NCBI RefSeq assembly: GCF_009363055.1
Contig: NZ_CP045292.1
Coordinates: forward strand, 1,364,001 to 1,428,000
Source: Flavobacterium haoranii
Lineage (GTDB): Bacteria > Bacteroidota > Bacteroidia > Flavobacteriales > Flavobacteriaceae
DNA: 64,000 nt
Reading direction: 5' to 3'
Shown: positions 1 to 9,397 of the stretch, piece after piece
Layout: every line of letters starts with the position of its first letter
Numbering within the stretch: the first letter of the stretch is position 1
The notes under the pieces: model-generated
Told to the model about the DNA's origin: nothing
Database searches by the model: none
Seen by the model: the letters and a program-made list of their open reading frames with translations, nothing else
Made by a program: the position numbers and the translations under genes

Positions 1-1011
1 AATGAAATCATTAACAAACGTACGAACGGTTGGACCTTTCGGACCAATATCAGTTGAACCTAATTTGGTTTTCGTTTGCGATTCGAACACAGGTTCTTCC
101 ACTTTAATAGCAATAGCTGCCACAATCGATTTGCGAATATCAGAAGCTTCGAAGTTTTTATTATAAAACTCTTTTAATGTTCGCACAACCGCTTCACGAA
201 AAGCACCTAAATGTGTTCCTCCTTGCGTTGTGTTTTGTCCGTTTACGAAAGAATAATATTCTTCTGAATATTGTGTTTTACTGTGTGTAATGGCGATTTC
301 AATATCGTCTCCTTCCAAATGAATAATTGGATATACTCTTTCTTCTTCAAGGATATTTTCGTCTAATAAATCTTTTAATCCGTATTCTGAATAAAACTTT
401 TCGCCATTGTAGTATAAGGTTAACCCACGATTTAAATACGTGTAGTTTTTCAACATTTTTTCTACATACTCGTTGCGATATTTGTAGTTTTTAAAGATCG
501 TATCATCGGCAATGAAGGAAACTTTTGTTCCGCGACGCTTTGTAGATTCGGCTACATCTTCTTCTTGCGTTAAAATACCAGCTGAGAATTCGGCAGCTTT
601 TTGTTGGTTATCACGTACCGATTCTACTCTAAAAAAAGTAGAAAGTGCATTTACAGCTTTGGTACCCACACCATTTAAACCGATAGATTTTTTGAAGGCT
701 TTAGAATCGTATTTACCTCCGGTGTTCATTTTAGACACTACATCGACCACTTTTCCAAGAGGAATTCCACGCCCATAATCGCGAACGGTAACCAAACGAT
801 CTTTAATAGTTACTTCAATAGTTTTACCAGCACCCATAGCAAATTCGTCGATACAGTTATCTAAAACCTCTTTTAGAAGAATATAGATACCGTCATCGGG
901 AGTAGAACCATCGCCTAGTTTACCAATATACATACCCGGACGAATACGGATATGCTCTTGCCACTCGAGTGAACGTATATTGTCTTCGGTGTATTGATTT
1001 TGCTCTAGCAT
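1..1011 (-). CDS. parE: DNA topoisomerase IV subunit B (partial, C-terminus outside window)
   Basis: ATPase subunit of a type IIA topoisomerase, which uses ATP to pass DNA strands and decatenate daughter chromosomes. The first 337 residues are present and the gene runs off the left edge. The GHKL ATPase fold is visible: the N-box EVLDN at residues 48-52, RDYGRGIP near 77 and the [14 protein letters not shown] lid region near 108, followed by the transducer domain. The ATG at 1011 gives the usual N-terminus for the Bacteroidota form ([20 protein letters not shown]). GyrB is the alternative, but the opening '[20 protein letters not shown]' looks like the ParE branch of this phylum. The toprim domain lies outside the window. 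Confidence 0.9.
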   Translation of the reverse strand, partial: MLEQNQYTEDNIRSLEWQEHIRIRPGMYIGKLGDGSTPDDGIYILLKEVLDNCIDEFAMGAGKTIEVTIKDRLVTVRDYGRGIPLGKVVDVVSKMNTGGKYDSKAFKKSIGLNGVGTKAVNALSTFFRVESVRDNQQKAAEFSAGILTQEEDVAESTKRRGTKVSFIADDTIFKNYKYRNEYVEKMLKNYTYLNRGLTLYYNGEKFYSEYGLKDLLDENILEEERVYPIIHLEGDDIEIAITHSKTQYSEEYYSFVNGQNTTQGGTHLGAFREAVVRTLKEFYNKNFEASDIRKSIVAAIAIKVEEPVFESQTKTKLGSTDIGPKGPTVRTFVNDFI

Positions 1012-1108
1012 ATGCAGTTTTTGGATTTTCTGCTAATATAAAGGAAATGAGCTAAAAATAAAACGGTTACAAAATAAAGTTATTAAGATTTTTTAGTTTA
1101 AAACCTAA

Positions 1109-1219
1109 TTAATCTTTCTTATAATGCGTAGAAATTCCTAAATCGAAGATTGTCCATAATGCAGCTTTTTGATTTGCAAAGAAATAGAATTTTAGAAATA
1201 CAAAAGGAATAAAAAACAT
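1109..1219 (-). CDS. possible 36-residue hydrophobic ORF or gene remnant
   Basis: A short ORF beginning MFFIPFVFLKFYFF and ending DLGISTHYKKD before TAA. It is strongly hydrophobic at the N-terminus and ends in a charged tail, like the last membrane helix of a larger protein. An in-frame stop lies two codons upstream, so it is either a genuine small membrane protein or the tail of a decayed gene. No clear ribosome binding site was recognised and I cannot assign a family. It sits in the otherwise empty 249-bp gap between parE and the outer-membrane barrel gene. Confidence 0.3.
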   Translation of the reverse strand: MFFIPFVFLKFYFFANQKAALWTIFDLGISTHYKKD

Positions 1220-1260
1220 ACATTAGAATACAATTAAATAAAAGTTAATCTGTATTCCTT

Positions 1261-1911
1261 TTATAAATTAAAACTCCAATTCAAAATTAAGTTAATTGAA
1301 TTTGTTTTGATAGTTCCATCATTAAAAACTTTTACATCACTAGTATTTACTAATCCTAAATTTTCTCTCAATTCAACTTTTAAATTGTTTTTTTCATCTA
1401 ACTCAAACAATTTACCAAATCCAAAAACTAAACCAAAATCACTTTTTTTATTCATTTCGGTTGTATCTTTTGTAGAATTAAACTGTTTTGAAGTATACTT
1501 TGAGTCTATTAAATATCCCGTAAAAAATCCTCCATTTACGTAAAAATCTTTTTTCGAACCAAAATAATAATTGGCATATACTGGCACTATCAAATAATTG
1601 TATTTCAACTTACTATCACTTTTATCTACTTCAGTATAACCATATTCATCTGTTAAATAGAAATAACCATCATCTTTAACTAACTTTTGCTCAAAATTTA
1701 CGTTAGCATTTATTGATATATTTTCTTTGACAAAATACTCAAACGAAATTCCTCCTAAAAAAGAAAAACCAGATTTTAAATTTTCAGACAATTCATTACC
1801 TCTCAAACTAGAATAATTTAATCCTCCATTTATACCCAATTTAACTTTACTTTGTGCCCAAAATGTAGTCGAAATACATAAAAAAGTAACTATCCAAAAA
1901 AGCTTTTTCAT
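1261..1911 (-). CDS. outer membrane beta-barrel protein (PorT-like)
   Basis: A 216-residue exported protein. Residues 1-19 are a signal peptide ending in a WAQS-type cleavage site. The rest consists of alternating short beta strands (KLGINGGLNYSSLRG, ...NYLIVPVYANYYFG..., INLILNWSFNL), with a terminal aromatic residue typical of outer-membrane barrels in this phylum. The pattern fits the 'outer membrane beta-barrel' families common in Flavobacteriaceae, whose substrates are mostly unknown. It lies four bases downstream of ychF on the same strand and could be co-transcribed with it. The function is inferred only as a small barrel. Confidence 0.75.
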   Translation of the reverse strand: MKKLFWIVTFLCISTTFWAQSKVKLGINGGLNYSSLRGNELSENLKSGFSFLGGISFEYFVKENISINANVNFEQKLVKDDGYFYLTDEYGYTEVDKSDSKLKYNYLIVPVYANYYFGSKKDFYVNGGFFTGYLIDSKYTSKQFNSTKDTTEMNKKSDFGLVFGFGKLFELDEKNNLKVELRENLGLVNTSDVKVFNDGTIKTNSINLILNWSFNL

Positions 1912-1915
1912 TTTA

Positions 1916-3010
1916 CTATACGTTAAATCTAAAATGCATTACATCACCATCTTTAACAATATATTCTTTACCTTCAACTCTTAATTTTCCAGCTTCTTTT
2001 ACTTTAGCTTCTGAACCGTAATTAGAATAATCATCAAAAGCAATTACTTCAGCTCTAATAAATCCTTTTTCAAAATCAGTATGAATTACTCCAGCAGCTT
2101 TTGGTGCTGTATCTCCAATTTTGATTGTCCACGCACGTACTTCTTTAACTCCTGCAGTAAAATACGTTTGTAAGTTTAATAATTTATAAGCTGCACGAAT
2201 TAAAACGGCTGAGCCTGGTTCTGTTAAACCTAAATCTTGAAGAAACATTTGACGTTCTTCGTAGCTTTCTAATTCGTTAATATCTGCTTCTGCACCAACA
2301 GAAAGCACAATTACTTCAGCATTTTCATCTTTAACTAATTCACGAACTTGGTCTACATATTTGTTTCCGTTTACAGCCGATGCCTCATCTACATTACAAA
2401 CATATAAAACTGGTTTTGCTGTAATTAATTGGAATCCATCGAACAATTCTTCTTCATCATTTGATTGTGGCGTTACCGTACGAGCAGATTTTCCTTGCAA
2501 TAAAGCTTCTTTAATTCTATCTAATAAAGCTTTTTCAACTTGTGCTTCTTTATTGCCTGTTTTTGCCGCTTTATTTACTTTTTCTAAACGTTTTTCAACT
2601 GTTTCTAAATCTTTTAATTGTAGTTCGATATCAATCGTTTCTTTATCGCGAATTGGATTTACATTACCGTCAACGTGAACAATATTATCGTTATCAAAAC
2701 AACGCAATACGTGAATAATAGCGTTACACTCACGGATATTACCTAAAAATTGATTACCTAAACCTTCTCCTTTACTTGCACCTTTAACTAAACCTGCAAT
2801 ATCAACAATATCAACAGTTGCCATTTGTACACGCTCTGGTTTCACTAATTCTTCTAAACGAGCAATACGTGGATCGGGAACGTTTACAACACCAATATTT
2901 GGCTCAATAGTACAAAACGGGAAGTTTGCACTTTGTGCTTTAGCATTTGACAAACAATTAAATAAAGTTGATTTTCCAACATTTGGTAAGCCTACAATAC
3001 CTGCTTTCAT
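1916..3010 (-). CDS. ychF: redox-regulated ATPase YchF
   Basis: An Obg-related P-loop NTPase of the YchF/OLA1 family, which hydrolyses ATP rather than GTP and associates with ribosomes. The 364 residues match the family's usual length. The P-loop GLPNVGKS lies at residues 7-14, the G3 region DIVDIAGLVKGASKGEGLG near 68, and the G4 position reads CNVDE instead of NKxD, the substitution that explains ATP preference. A TGS domain forms the C-terminus (from about residue 280, ending in KDGDVMHFRFNV). Transcribed leftward with the barrel gene. Confidence 0.95.
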   Translation of the reverse strand: MKAGIVGLPNVGKSTLFNCLSNAKAQSANFPFCTIEPNIGVVNVPDPRIARLEELVKPERVQMATVDIVDIAGLVKGASKGEGLGNQFLGNIRECNAIIHVLRCFDNDNIVHVDGNVNPIRDKETIDIELQLKDLETVEKRLEKVNKAAKTGNKEAQVEKALLDRIKEALLQGKSARTVTPQSNDEEELFDGFQLITAKPVLYVCNVDEASAVNGNKYVDQVRELVKDENAEVIVLSVGAEADINELESYEERQMFLQDLGLTEPGSAVLIRAAYKLLNLQTYFTAGVKEVRAWTIKIGDTAPKAAGVIHTDFEKGFIRAEVIAFDDYSNYGSEAKVKEAGKLRVEGKEYIVKDGDVMHFRFNV

Positions 3011-3056
3011 ATTAAATTTTATTTAAAGGAGCGCAAATATAAGGGTTAAAATCGAA

Positions 3057-4226
3057 TTAATCTATCGAATCTTTTAAAGCAACTAAACTTTCGATTATTT
3101 TTTTCTCGTCTGCAGTAGGTTTTAGACCAGAATCGAATTCCCAATACTCAGTAAATACTGTAGATTTTTTATTAATAAGTGATTTATCAGTAAAGATATT
3201 ATGCTTATCGTATTGAAAAATTTTCTTATCAAAATTAGTGGTTACCATGTGGTTTTTAACTTCAATTTTTCTTTTCTCTTTCTTGTATTTTTTGTAAAAC
3301 CCAATTACTTCTTTAGAATTGGCTAAATAATACATATTCCCTTCGGTTCTAAATACATTTTTATATTCTAACTTATGCATTTTAGAATTTTCTTCTTCCT
3401 CTAAAATTTTAATTCGTTTTGCCGATAAAAAAGCACTTACTTCCATAATAATTTTCTTTTTAGAATCGTAAAGCACATAAAAATCGGAAAGCATTCCTTT
3501 TGATTCATCAAGTGGAAGTGCTCTTAAAATTAAATATTCTTCATTTTGAGGGTATGTTTTTACTTGGAAATCATATTCTTTTCGGGCTGCTCTGGTGAGA
3601 ATTTCGTCTAAATATTTAAAACTGTAATAATTTTCAATGATGTTATTTAAATTATATCCTAAAACACCATCGTCAATATCTTCATCCAATAATCCGATAG
3701 TTCTATTTTGTTCTACTAAAATATCAGTACTTATTTTAGAATTAGATCCTAAAATTTGAAAATTTACCAATCCGTCATTAAAGAAAACAAACTTATCATT
3801 TCGTTTATAAAACTCTCTTAAATACATTTTTAAGTTAGCCGGAATAGTAATTTTATCTCTTGAAGTTTCAACCAATGCCTTTAGAATATCCTGAGGATGA
3901 TCTTTTGTTAAAATAACTTCCTCTAATTGTTGGGTTTTAGCATCTAAATAAACTACGTTTATTTTTTTATTCAAAGTTTCCGATTTTACAACCATAGAAT
4001 TGTAAGAAGAATGTGTAAATTCTAAAGTAGAAGCTTTAGTCAAGTTCACTAAAACTTCGCCATCAGCATTTGTTAAAAAACCCTGATGCGTTTTTAAAGC
4101 TGTAACAGTAACTTCATCAATAGGTAAATCGGTTTCAAAGTCTTTTACAACAATTCTAATTTTAATTTCTTGAGAAAATGCAAAAATTGTAAGTAATAAT
4201 ACAAGGCTGGTAAAAATCTTCTTCAT
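3057..4226 (-). CDS. carboxypeptidase-like regulatory domain protein, exported
   Basis: A 389-residue protein with a signal peptide (residues 1-18, ending AFSQ). A carboxypeptidase D regulatory-like beta-sandwich follows (about residues 20-105), with the characteristic 'DLPIDEVTVTAL' and 'NADGEVLVNL' strands. This is the plug-preceding or carbohydrate-binding-like module widely used in Bacteroidota exported proteins. The remaining 280 residues are rich in charged and aromatic residues and match no enzyme I recognise. No TonB plug or barrel follows, so it is probably a periplasmic or outer-membrane-associated protein of unknown role. Confidence 0.75.
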   Translation of the reverse strand: MKKIFTSLVLLLTIFAFSQEIKIRIVVKDFETDLPIDEVTVTALKTHQGFLTNADGEVLVNLTKASTLEFTHSSYNSMVVKSETLNKKINVVYLDAKTQQLEEVILTKDHPQDILKALVETSRDKITIPANLKMYLREFYKRNDKFVFFNDGLVNFQILGSNSKISTDILVEQNRTIGLLDEDIDDGVLGYNLNNIIENYYSFKYLDEILTRAARKEYDFQVKTYPQNEEYLILRALPLDESKGMLSDFYVLYDSKKKIIMEVSAFLSAKRIKILEEEENSKMHKLEYKNVFRTEGNMYYLANSKEVIGFYKKYKKEKRKIEVKNHMVTTNFDKKIFQYDKHNIFTDKSLINKKSTVFTEYWEFDSGLKPTADEKKIIESLVALKDSID

Positions 4227-4276
4227 ATTATTGAACTAATAGCAATAGTGGTTGTTAAGTAAAAGTAGTATAAAAA

Positions 4277-4312
4277 AAAGAATCTCCATAGAAATAAGGA
4301 GATTCTTTAATA
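4277..4312 (-). terminator. rho-independent terminator of the ferredoxin gene
   Basis: Perfect inverted repeat AAAGAATCTCC / GGAGATTCTTT, followed on the minus strand by a run of T. It lies just downstream of the ferredoxin stop codon. Confidence 0.8.
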
Positions 4313-4331
4313 TTATTTTTCTTTCTAAGGG

Positions 4332-4682
4332 TTATTCGTTGTGTAAAAACGCTTGACGGTTTAATAATGTTTCTTCCGATTCTACATGATCATCATCTGG
4401 AACACAACAATCTACCGGACAAACAGCAGCACATTGTGGCTCTTCATGAAAACCTTTACACTCTGTACATTTTCCAGGAACGATAAAGTACACATCGTCA
4501 GAAAATGGTGTTTGTGGAGCATCAGCATCAACTTCAGTTCCATCTGGTAAAACTACTTTTCCTTGTAATTTAGTTCCATCTTTCCATCTCCAATCATCAG
4601 CCCCTTCATATATTGCTGTATTTGGGCACTCAGGTTCGCAAGCACCACAATTAATACATTCGTCTGTTATTTTTATAGCCAT
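4332..4682 (-). CDS. 4Fe-4S dicluster ferredoxin
   Basis: A 116-residue electron carrier. The first cluster ligands are C9-x2-C12-x2-C15-x3-C19-P. The second set is C72-x2-C75, C84-x3-C88-P, separated by an acidic insertion of about 50 residues. This long inter-cluster insert and the acidic composition are typical of the small dicluster ferredoxin conserved next to acyl-CoA reductase and serC in flavobacteria. It is soluble and cytoplasmic. The partner enzymes are unknown. The divergently transcribed acyl-CoA reductase starts 122 bp away and the promoters face each other. Confidence 0.9.
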   Translation of the reverse strand: MAIKITDECINCGACEPECPNTAIYEGADDWRWKDGTKLQGKVVLPDGTEVDADAPQTPFSDDVYFIVPGKCTECKGFHEEPQCAAVCPVDCCVPDDDHVESEETLLNRQAFLHNE

Positions 4683-4765
4683 TTTGTTAATTTAAAAATT
4701 AGAATTTAGAAATCTGAATAGATTAATCGTACCTATTTCCAAATAATATAATTAATTTTGCGGAA

Positions 4766-4796
4766 CAAAAGTACGAAGCAAACTATTTAAAAACAA
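4766..4796 (-). promoter_or_regulatory. candidate Bacteroidota promoter for the ferredoxin gene
   Basis: On the minus strand a TTG (4796-4794) is followed after 20 bases by TACTTTTG (4773-4766), matching the phylum consensus TTTG-N19-TAnnTTTG. A TAATTTTG on the plus strand at 4753-4760 could serve the divergent acyl-CoA reductase, but I see no -33 box for it. Confidence 0.5.
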
Positions 4797-4803
4797 GTTA
4801 CAA

Positions 4804-5859
4804 ATGTTACAAAGTGAAATTAAATCGAGTTTTATTGATTTAGGTCTTTTTTTAAGCCAATTTGAATTCGAAAATTATCAATTGAACCCAATTGTTAAAC
4901 ACAATGACTTGTTTTATAATGAAATGATTGATTTAATTAGTTTATCTCAATCTCATAACGGATGGTTTACAAAAGATAATGTTTGTTTTGCTTTACAATC
5001 TTGGGCAAAAGCATTAACAGAATACAATTTAGATAAATGGTTAAATCCGTATAACTTCACGATAGTAGAACCTAAAAAAATTGGTTTAATTTTAGCTGGA
5101 AATATTCCACTAGTGGGTTTTCACGATTTACTTTCGGTTTTAATTAGCGGCCACGAAGCTATTGTTAAACTTTCTTCAAACGACCAACATTTAGTAAAAT
5201 TCTTGGTAAAATACCTTATTGCTTTAGACAATAATTTTGCTCAAAAAATAACTTTTATTCAAGGAAAACTAGAAGGTTTTGATGCTGTAATTGCAACAGG
5301 AAGCAACAACACTTCACGTTATTTTGAATATTACTTTAAAGACAAACCAAATATCATTCGTAAAAATAGAAATTCGGTTGCTATTTTAACTGGGAATGAA
5401 ACTAAAGAAGAATTAGAAGCACTTGCAGAAGATATCTTTAGATATTTTGGTTTGGGTTGTCGCAATGTTTCAAAAATATTTATTCCTAAAGAGTACGACT
5501 TTACTTTGTTTTTTGAATCAATTTTTAGTTTTGGAGAAATTATCCATTATGAAAAATATGCAAACAACTACGATTATAATAAAGCTGTATTTTTAATGAG
5601 TAACTTTAAACTTCTTGATAACGAATTTTTAATTTTAAAAGAAGACGAAAGTTACGCTTCTCCTATTGCATCTTTATACTATGAATATTATGATAATACA
5701 GCAAGTTTAAACGATAAACTGAAAGAAGATGCCGAAAAAATTCAATGTATTGTAGGTAAAAACAATGAAAACTTCATTTCTTTTGGAAAAACCCAAAAAC
5801 CTGAACTTTGGGATTATGCTGACAATGTTGACACAATAGACTTTTTAATAAATCTTTAA
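4804..5859 (+). CDS. acyl-CoA reductase (LuxC-like)
   Basis: A 351-residue member of the LuxC/acyl-CoA reductase family, related to aldehyde dehydrogenases, which reduces an acyl-CoA or acyl ester to the aldehyde with NAD(P)H. Visible features are the nucleotide-binding stretch KKIGLILAGNIPLVGFHDLL (about residues 91-110) and the catalytic-cysteine region FGLGCRNVSK (about residues 216-225). The physiological substrate in flavobacteria is not established. The gene precedes serC and serA in the same direction, an order I recognise as common in this family. The ferredoxin gene diverges from it. Confidence 0.85.
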   Translation: MLQSEIKSSFIDLGLFLSQFEFENYQLNPIVKHNDLFYNEMIDLISLSQSHNGWFTKDNVCFALQSWAKALTEYNLDKWLNPYNFTIVEPKKIGLILAGNIPLVGFHDLLSVLISGHEAIVKLSSNDQHLVKFLVKYLIALDNNFAQKITFIQGKLEGFDAVIATGSNNTSRYFEYYFKDKPNIIRKNRNSVAILTGNETKEELEALAEDIFRYFGLGCRNVSKIFIPKEYDFTLFFESIFSFGEIIHYEKYANNYDYNKAVFLMSNFKLLDNEFLILKEDESYASPIASLYYEYYDNTASLNDKLKEDAEKIQCIVGKNNENFISFGKTQKPELWDYADNVDTIDFLINL

Positions 5860-5994
5860 AAAAAGACCGCATATTTTTTCAACTCAAACGTTTTCGTTAA
5901 AAACTAGGCTAAATTATTACGAGATTATTTGCATGTAATTTTCAATCATTTACGAAATTTGTTGCTTATTTAAACAACACTTTAAATTTAAATA

Positions 5995-7065
5995 ATGAAA
6001 AAACATAATTTTAGTGCAGGTCCAAGTATTTTGCCACAAGAAGTATTTGAAAAAGCCTCACAAGCGGTATTAAATTTTAACAATTCAGGACTTTCTATTC
6101 TAGAAATATCGCACAGAAGTAAAGATTTTATTGCTGTAATGGAAGAAGCTCAAGCTCTAGCCTTAGAATTATTAGGATTAACAGGAAAAGGTTATCAAGC
6201 TCTATTTTTACAAGGAGGAGCCAGCTTAGAATTCTTAAGAATTCCATACAACTTAATGAAAGAAAATGGAAAAGCAGCTTATTTAGATACAGGAACTTGG
6301 GCAAGCGGTGCCATTAAACAAGCAAAAGCTTTTGGTGAAACTGTTGTAGTTGCTTCATCTAAAGATGATAATTACAATTTTATTCCAAAAGGATATGAAA
6401 TTCCTACTGATATAGATTATTTTCACTGTACTTCAAATAACACTATTTTTGGGACTCAAATGAAAGAATTCCCAAAAACTGATGCTCCTTTAGTTTGCGA
6501 TATGAGTTCAGATATTTTTTCAAAAGATATCGATTATTCGCAATTCTCTATTATTTATGCTGGTGCTCAAAAAAATATGGGACCTGCAGGTACAACTTTA
6601 GTTGTTATTAAAGAAGAAATCTTAGGTAAAACAGGAAGAAATATTCCTGCCATGTTAGATTACAGCCAACATATTGCTAAAGAAAGTATGTACAATACTC
6701 CACCGGTATTTGCTGTTTACACCTCAATGCTAACTTTACAATGGTTAAAGAATTTAGGCGGTGTAGAAGCAATTGAAAAAATGAACGAAACTAAAGCCAA
6801 TTTATTATACAAAGAAATTGACCGCAATCCTTTATTTAAAGGTGTTGCAAAAGCAGAAGATCGTTCGTTAATGAATGTAACTTTCACATTAAACAATGAA
6901 GAACACCAACCTATTTTTGATGAACTTTGGAAAGCGGCTGGAATTTCTGGCTTAAACGGACACCGTTCTGTAGGTGGTTATAGAGCATCTATTTACAATG
7001 CAATGCCATTAGAAAGCGTTCAGGTATTAGTTGATGCCATGAAAGAATTAGAAAACAAAATATAA
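5995..7065 (+). CDS. serC: 3-phosphoserine / phosphohydroxythreonine aminotransferase
   Basis: A PLP-dependent class V aminotransferase that converts 3-phosphohydroxypyruvate and glutamate to phosphoserine and 2-oxoglutarate, the second step of serine synthesis (also used in pyridoxal phosphate synthesis in some bacteria). The 356 residues match the family. The N-terminal HNFSAGPSILPQEV motif and the PLP-lysine K193 in YAGAQKNMGPAG are present. The ATG at 5995 follows an A/T-rich leader. serA follows 81 bp downstream, so the two enzymes of the pathway are adjacent. Confidence 0.96.
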   Translation: MKKHNFSAGPSILPQEVFEKASQAVLNFNNSGLSILEISHRSKDFIAVMEEAQALALELLGLTGKGYQALFLQGGASLEFLRIPYNLMKENGKAAYLDTGTWASGAIKQAKAFGETVVVASSKDDNYNFIPKGYEIPTDIDYFHCTSNNTIFGTQMKEFPKTDAPLVCDMSSDIFSKDIDYSQFSIIYAGAQKNMGPAGTTLVVIKEEILGKTGRNIPAMLDYSQHIAKESMYNTPPVFAVYTSMLTLQWLKNLGGVEAIEKMNETKANLLYKEIDRNPLFKGVAKAEDRSLMNVTFTLNNEEHQPIFDELWKAAGISGLNGHRSVGGYRASIYNAMPLESVQVLVDAMKELENKI

Positions 7066-7146
7066 TTCGGTAACGAATTATCAAATACGAATTAATAAAA
7101 GAGCTCGTGGCAAATTGCCTAAAGCTTGTAGATAAAAATATATAAA

Positions 7147-8103
7147 ATGAAAGTATTAGCAAACGACGGAATTTCTACAGCAGGTATTAAAGTTTTAGAA
7201 AAAGCCGGATTTGAAGTAATTACAACAAAGGTTGCACAAGAGCAAGTTGCCAATTTTATTAACACACATAATGTAGCTGTTTTACTTGTAAGAAGTGCTA
7301 CAAAAGTTAGAAAAGATATTATTGATGCTTGCCCAGGATTAAAAATTATTGGTCGTGGTGGTGTTGGTATGGATAATATCGATGTAGATTATGCAAGACA
7401 AAATGGTAAACACGTTATCAATACACCTGCTTCATCATCTGAATCTGTAGCAGAGTTAGTTTTTGCTCATTTATTTTCAGGTGTACGTTTCTTACACGAT
7501 TCTAATAGAAATATGCCTCTTGAAGGGGAAACAAACTTCAACGGACTTAAAAAAGCATATGGTGAAGGAATAGAATTACGTGGTAAAACATTAGGAATTA
7601 TTGGTTTTGGTCGCATCGGACAAGCAGTTGCTAAAATGGCTTTAGGTTTAGGAATGCGCGTAATTGCTGCTGATAAATTTGTAAGCGAAGCAGTAATTAG
7701 AGTTGATTTTTATAACGGGCAGTATATTAATGTTGACATTAAAACAGAACCCCTAGAAGACGTATTTAAACACTCTGATTTTATTACCATACATGTTCCA
7801 GCTCAAAATGGATATGTAATTGGAAGAGAAGAATTAATGATGATGAAAGACAATGTAGGTATTGTTAATGCATCTCGTGGTGGCGTTGTAGATGAAGTAG
7901 CATTAGTTGAAGCTTTAGACGAAGGTAAAGTTTTATTTGCTGGTTTAGATGTTTTTGAAAACGAACCAACTCCAGCTATCAAAGTATTAATGAATCCAAA
8001 AATTTCATTAACACCACATATTGGTGCTGCTACAAATGAAGCACAAGACAGAATTGGAACTGAATTAGCAGAACAAATTATTAGTCTTCTTAAAAACGAA
8101 TAA
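7147..8103 (+). CDS. serA: D-3-phosphoglycerate dehydrogenase (short form)
   Basis: A D-2-hydroxyacid dehydrogenase of 318 residues that oxidises 3-phosphoglycerate to phosphohydroxypyruvate with NAD, the first step of serine synthesis. The Rossmann motif GFGRIG lies at 153-158. The catalytic triad is R244 (NASRGG), E273 (ENEP) and H291 (HIGAA). It lacks the C-terminal ACT regulatory domain found in long SerA proteins, so serine feedback through ACT is not expected. Placement after serC supports the assignment over generic glyoxylate or lactate dehydrogenases. Confidence 0.9.
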   Translation: MKVLANDGISTAGIKVLEKAGFEVITTKVAQEQVANFINTHNVAVLLVRSATKVRKDIIDACPGLKIIGRGGVGMDNIDVDYARQNGKHVINTPASSSESVAELVFAHLFSGVRFLHDSNRNMPLEGETNFNGLKKAYGEGIELRGKTLGIIGFGRIGQAVAKMALGLGMRVIAADKFVSEAVIRVDFYNGQYINVDIKTEPLEDVFKHSDFITIHVPAQNGYVIGREELMMMKDNVGIVNASRGGVVDEVALVEALDEGKVLFAGLDVFENEPTPAIKVLMNPKISLTPHIGAATNEAQDRIGTELAEQIISLLKNE

Positions 8104-8126
8104 TTTACTGTAATCCATACAATTTA

Positions 8127-8159
8127 AAACGAGTAGATTTTCCCTACTCGTTTTTTTTT
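8127..8159 (+). terminator. terminator after serA
   Basis: Inverted repeat ACGAGTAG / CTACTCGT with a seven-base loop, followed by nine T residues. Ends the serC-serA transcript. Confidence 0.85.
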
Positions 8160-8240
8160 GAAATAATAACTTTAAATGTTTATAAACCTGTTTTATTTTT
8201 TGTAATTTTAAAATTCTGTAACTTATAAAATCATTACAAA

Positions 8241-8879
8241 ATGAGCGGAATTTTAGACTTAGTAAATAGCGATTTAGGAAAACAATTAATCGATAATATT
8301 TCAGAACAAACAGGAATTGATAAAAGTAAAGCTTCTGATGTTGTTTCATCTAGTGTTCCTGAACTTCTAGGAGCAATGCAAGGTAATATGCTATCAGGGG
8401 ACGGAGCATCAGGTTTATTAAAAGCTCTAACAAGTGGAAAACACGACGGGAGTATTTTAGATAATCTAGGTGGATTTTTAAATGGTGGCGATTTTTCCGA
8501 TGGAAATAAAATTTTAGGTCACGTTTTAGGAGATAAACTAAGTGCTGTTGAAACGGGAATTAGTAGTAAAACTGGCGTAGATAGCAGTATTATTTCTAAA
8601 ATTTTACCCATGTTGGCTCCTATCATTATGGGATATTTAGGAAAACAAACTAAAAGTGGTAAAGTATCTAGTGCAACTGATTTAGGTGGACTTCTTGGTG
8701 GTTTATTAACAAGTGCTACAAGCGGAAATTCTTCTGGAGGGTTAGGAAGCAGCATTTTAACTTCTGCTTTAGATCAAAATGGAGACGGAAAATTAGACGC
8801 AAGTGATGCTATTGCTGCAGTTACAAAGAAAAAAGGTGGTTTAGGCGGACTTTTAGGTGGTTTATTTGGAAAAAAATAA
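8241..8879 (+). CDS. DUF937 domain-containing protein
   Basis: A 212-residue, glycine- and serine-rich protein. The N-terminal part (SGILDLVNSDLGKQLIDNIS..., about 1-120) matches DUF937. The C-terminus carries repeated GGLLGGL motifs (about residues 148-156 and 200-210) and an EF-hand-like segment DQNGDGKLDASD near residue 178. No signal peptide is seen, so it is probably cytoplasmic. The role of DUF937 proteins is unknown. It is flanked on both sides by terminators, so it forms its own transcription unit. Confidence 0.8.
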   Translation: MSGILDLVNSDLGKQLIDNISEQTGIDKSKASDVVSSSVPELLGAMQGNMLSGDGASGLLKALTSGKHDGSILDNLGGFLNGGDFSDGNKILGHVLGDKLSAVETGISSKTGVDSSIISKILPMLAPIIMGYLGKQTKSGKVSSATDLGGLLGGLLTSATSGNSSGGLGSSILTSALDQNGDGKLDASDAIAAVTKKKGGLGGLLGGLFGKK

Positions 8880-8902
8880 ATTCTTATAAATAAAATATTG
8901 TT

Positions 8903-8934
8903 AAAAGCATCGATTAAGTCGGTGCTTTTTTTTA
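8903..8934 (+). terminator. terminator after the DUF937 gene
   Basis: Imperfect hairpin AAAGCATCGA / TCGGTGCTTT followed by a T run. Confidence 0.7.
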
Positions 8935-8961
8935 TCTTTAACTGTTCTAAATAACAACTTT

Positions 8962-9396
8962 TTGAAAGTTTATTTTTACATATTCTCCATTTTTTTTGCA
9001 CTACTCTTTTCGTGCAATTCTAATAAAACCGTTCAAAATGAAACGGAAAGTAAAACTATTTTAACAAGTGATACTGTAAGAATTGCTAATGATGAAATTG
9101 AATATGAAGTTGTGGTTATAGATCCAGGATTTACATCTTGGTTTAATGGTCACGCAAAACCAAAAGGATTTTATAATCAAAGTTATTTAGAAGCTAGAAA
9201 TATTTTTTGGGTAACCGAATGGAACAGAAGAGTTTTACTTCCTATGCAATATGATCCTAATTTATATACCATGTTGATTAATTACGAATCGGGTATTGAT
9301 TATGGTTACGAAGTAAACTACATGATTTATAACTATTTGGTTTATTTTCAATTGACAAACAATCAAAAATTAGGAGGATTTTCGCCACGTTTATAA
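8962..9396 (+). CDS. DUF6146 family lipoprotein
   Basis: A 144-residue protein with a lipoprotein signal (hydrophobic helix, then LLFSC with Cys18 as the acylated residue). The mature part contains the conserved block VIDPGFTSWF...YLEARNIFWVTEWNRR, which I associate with DUF6146, a family confined to Bacteroidota and of unknown function. The apparent start is TTG at 8962, since no ATG exists upstream of the signal sequence in this frame. The next gene begins one base after its stop, so they are translationally close. Confidence 0.75.
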   Translation: MKVYFYIFSIFFALLFSCNSNKTVQNETESKTILTSDTVRIANDEIEYEVVVIDPGFTSWFNGHAKPKGFYNQSYLEARNIFWVTEWNRRVLLPMQYDPNLYTMLINYESGIDYGYEVNYMIYNYLVYFQLTNNQKLGGFSPRL

Positions 9397-9397
9397 A

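Noticed and set aside
512..778. Reading frame opposite to parE
   Set aside because: It lies wholly inside the strongly conserved parE coding sequence on the other strand.
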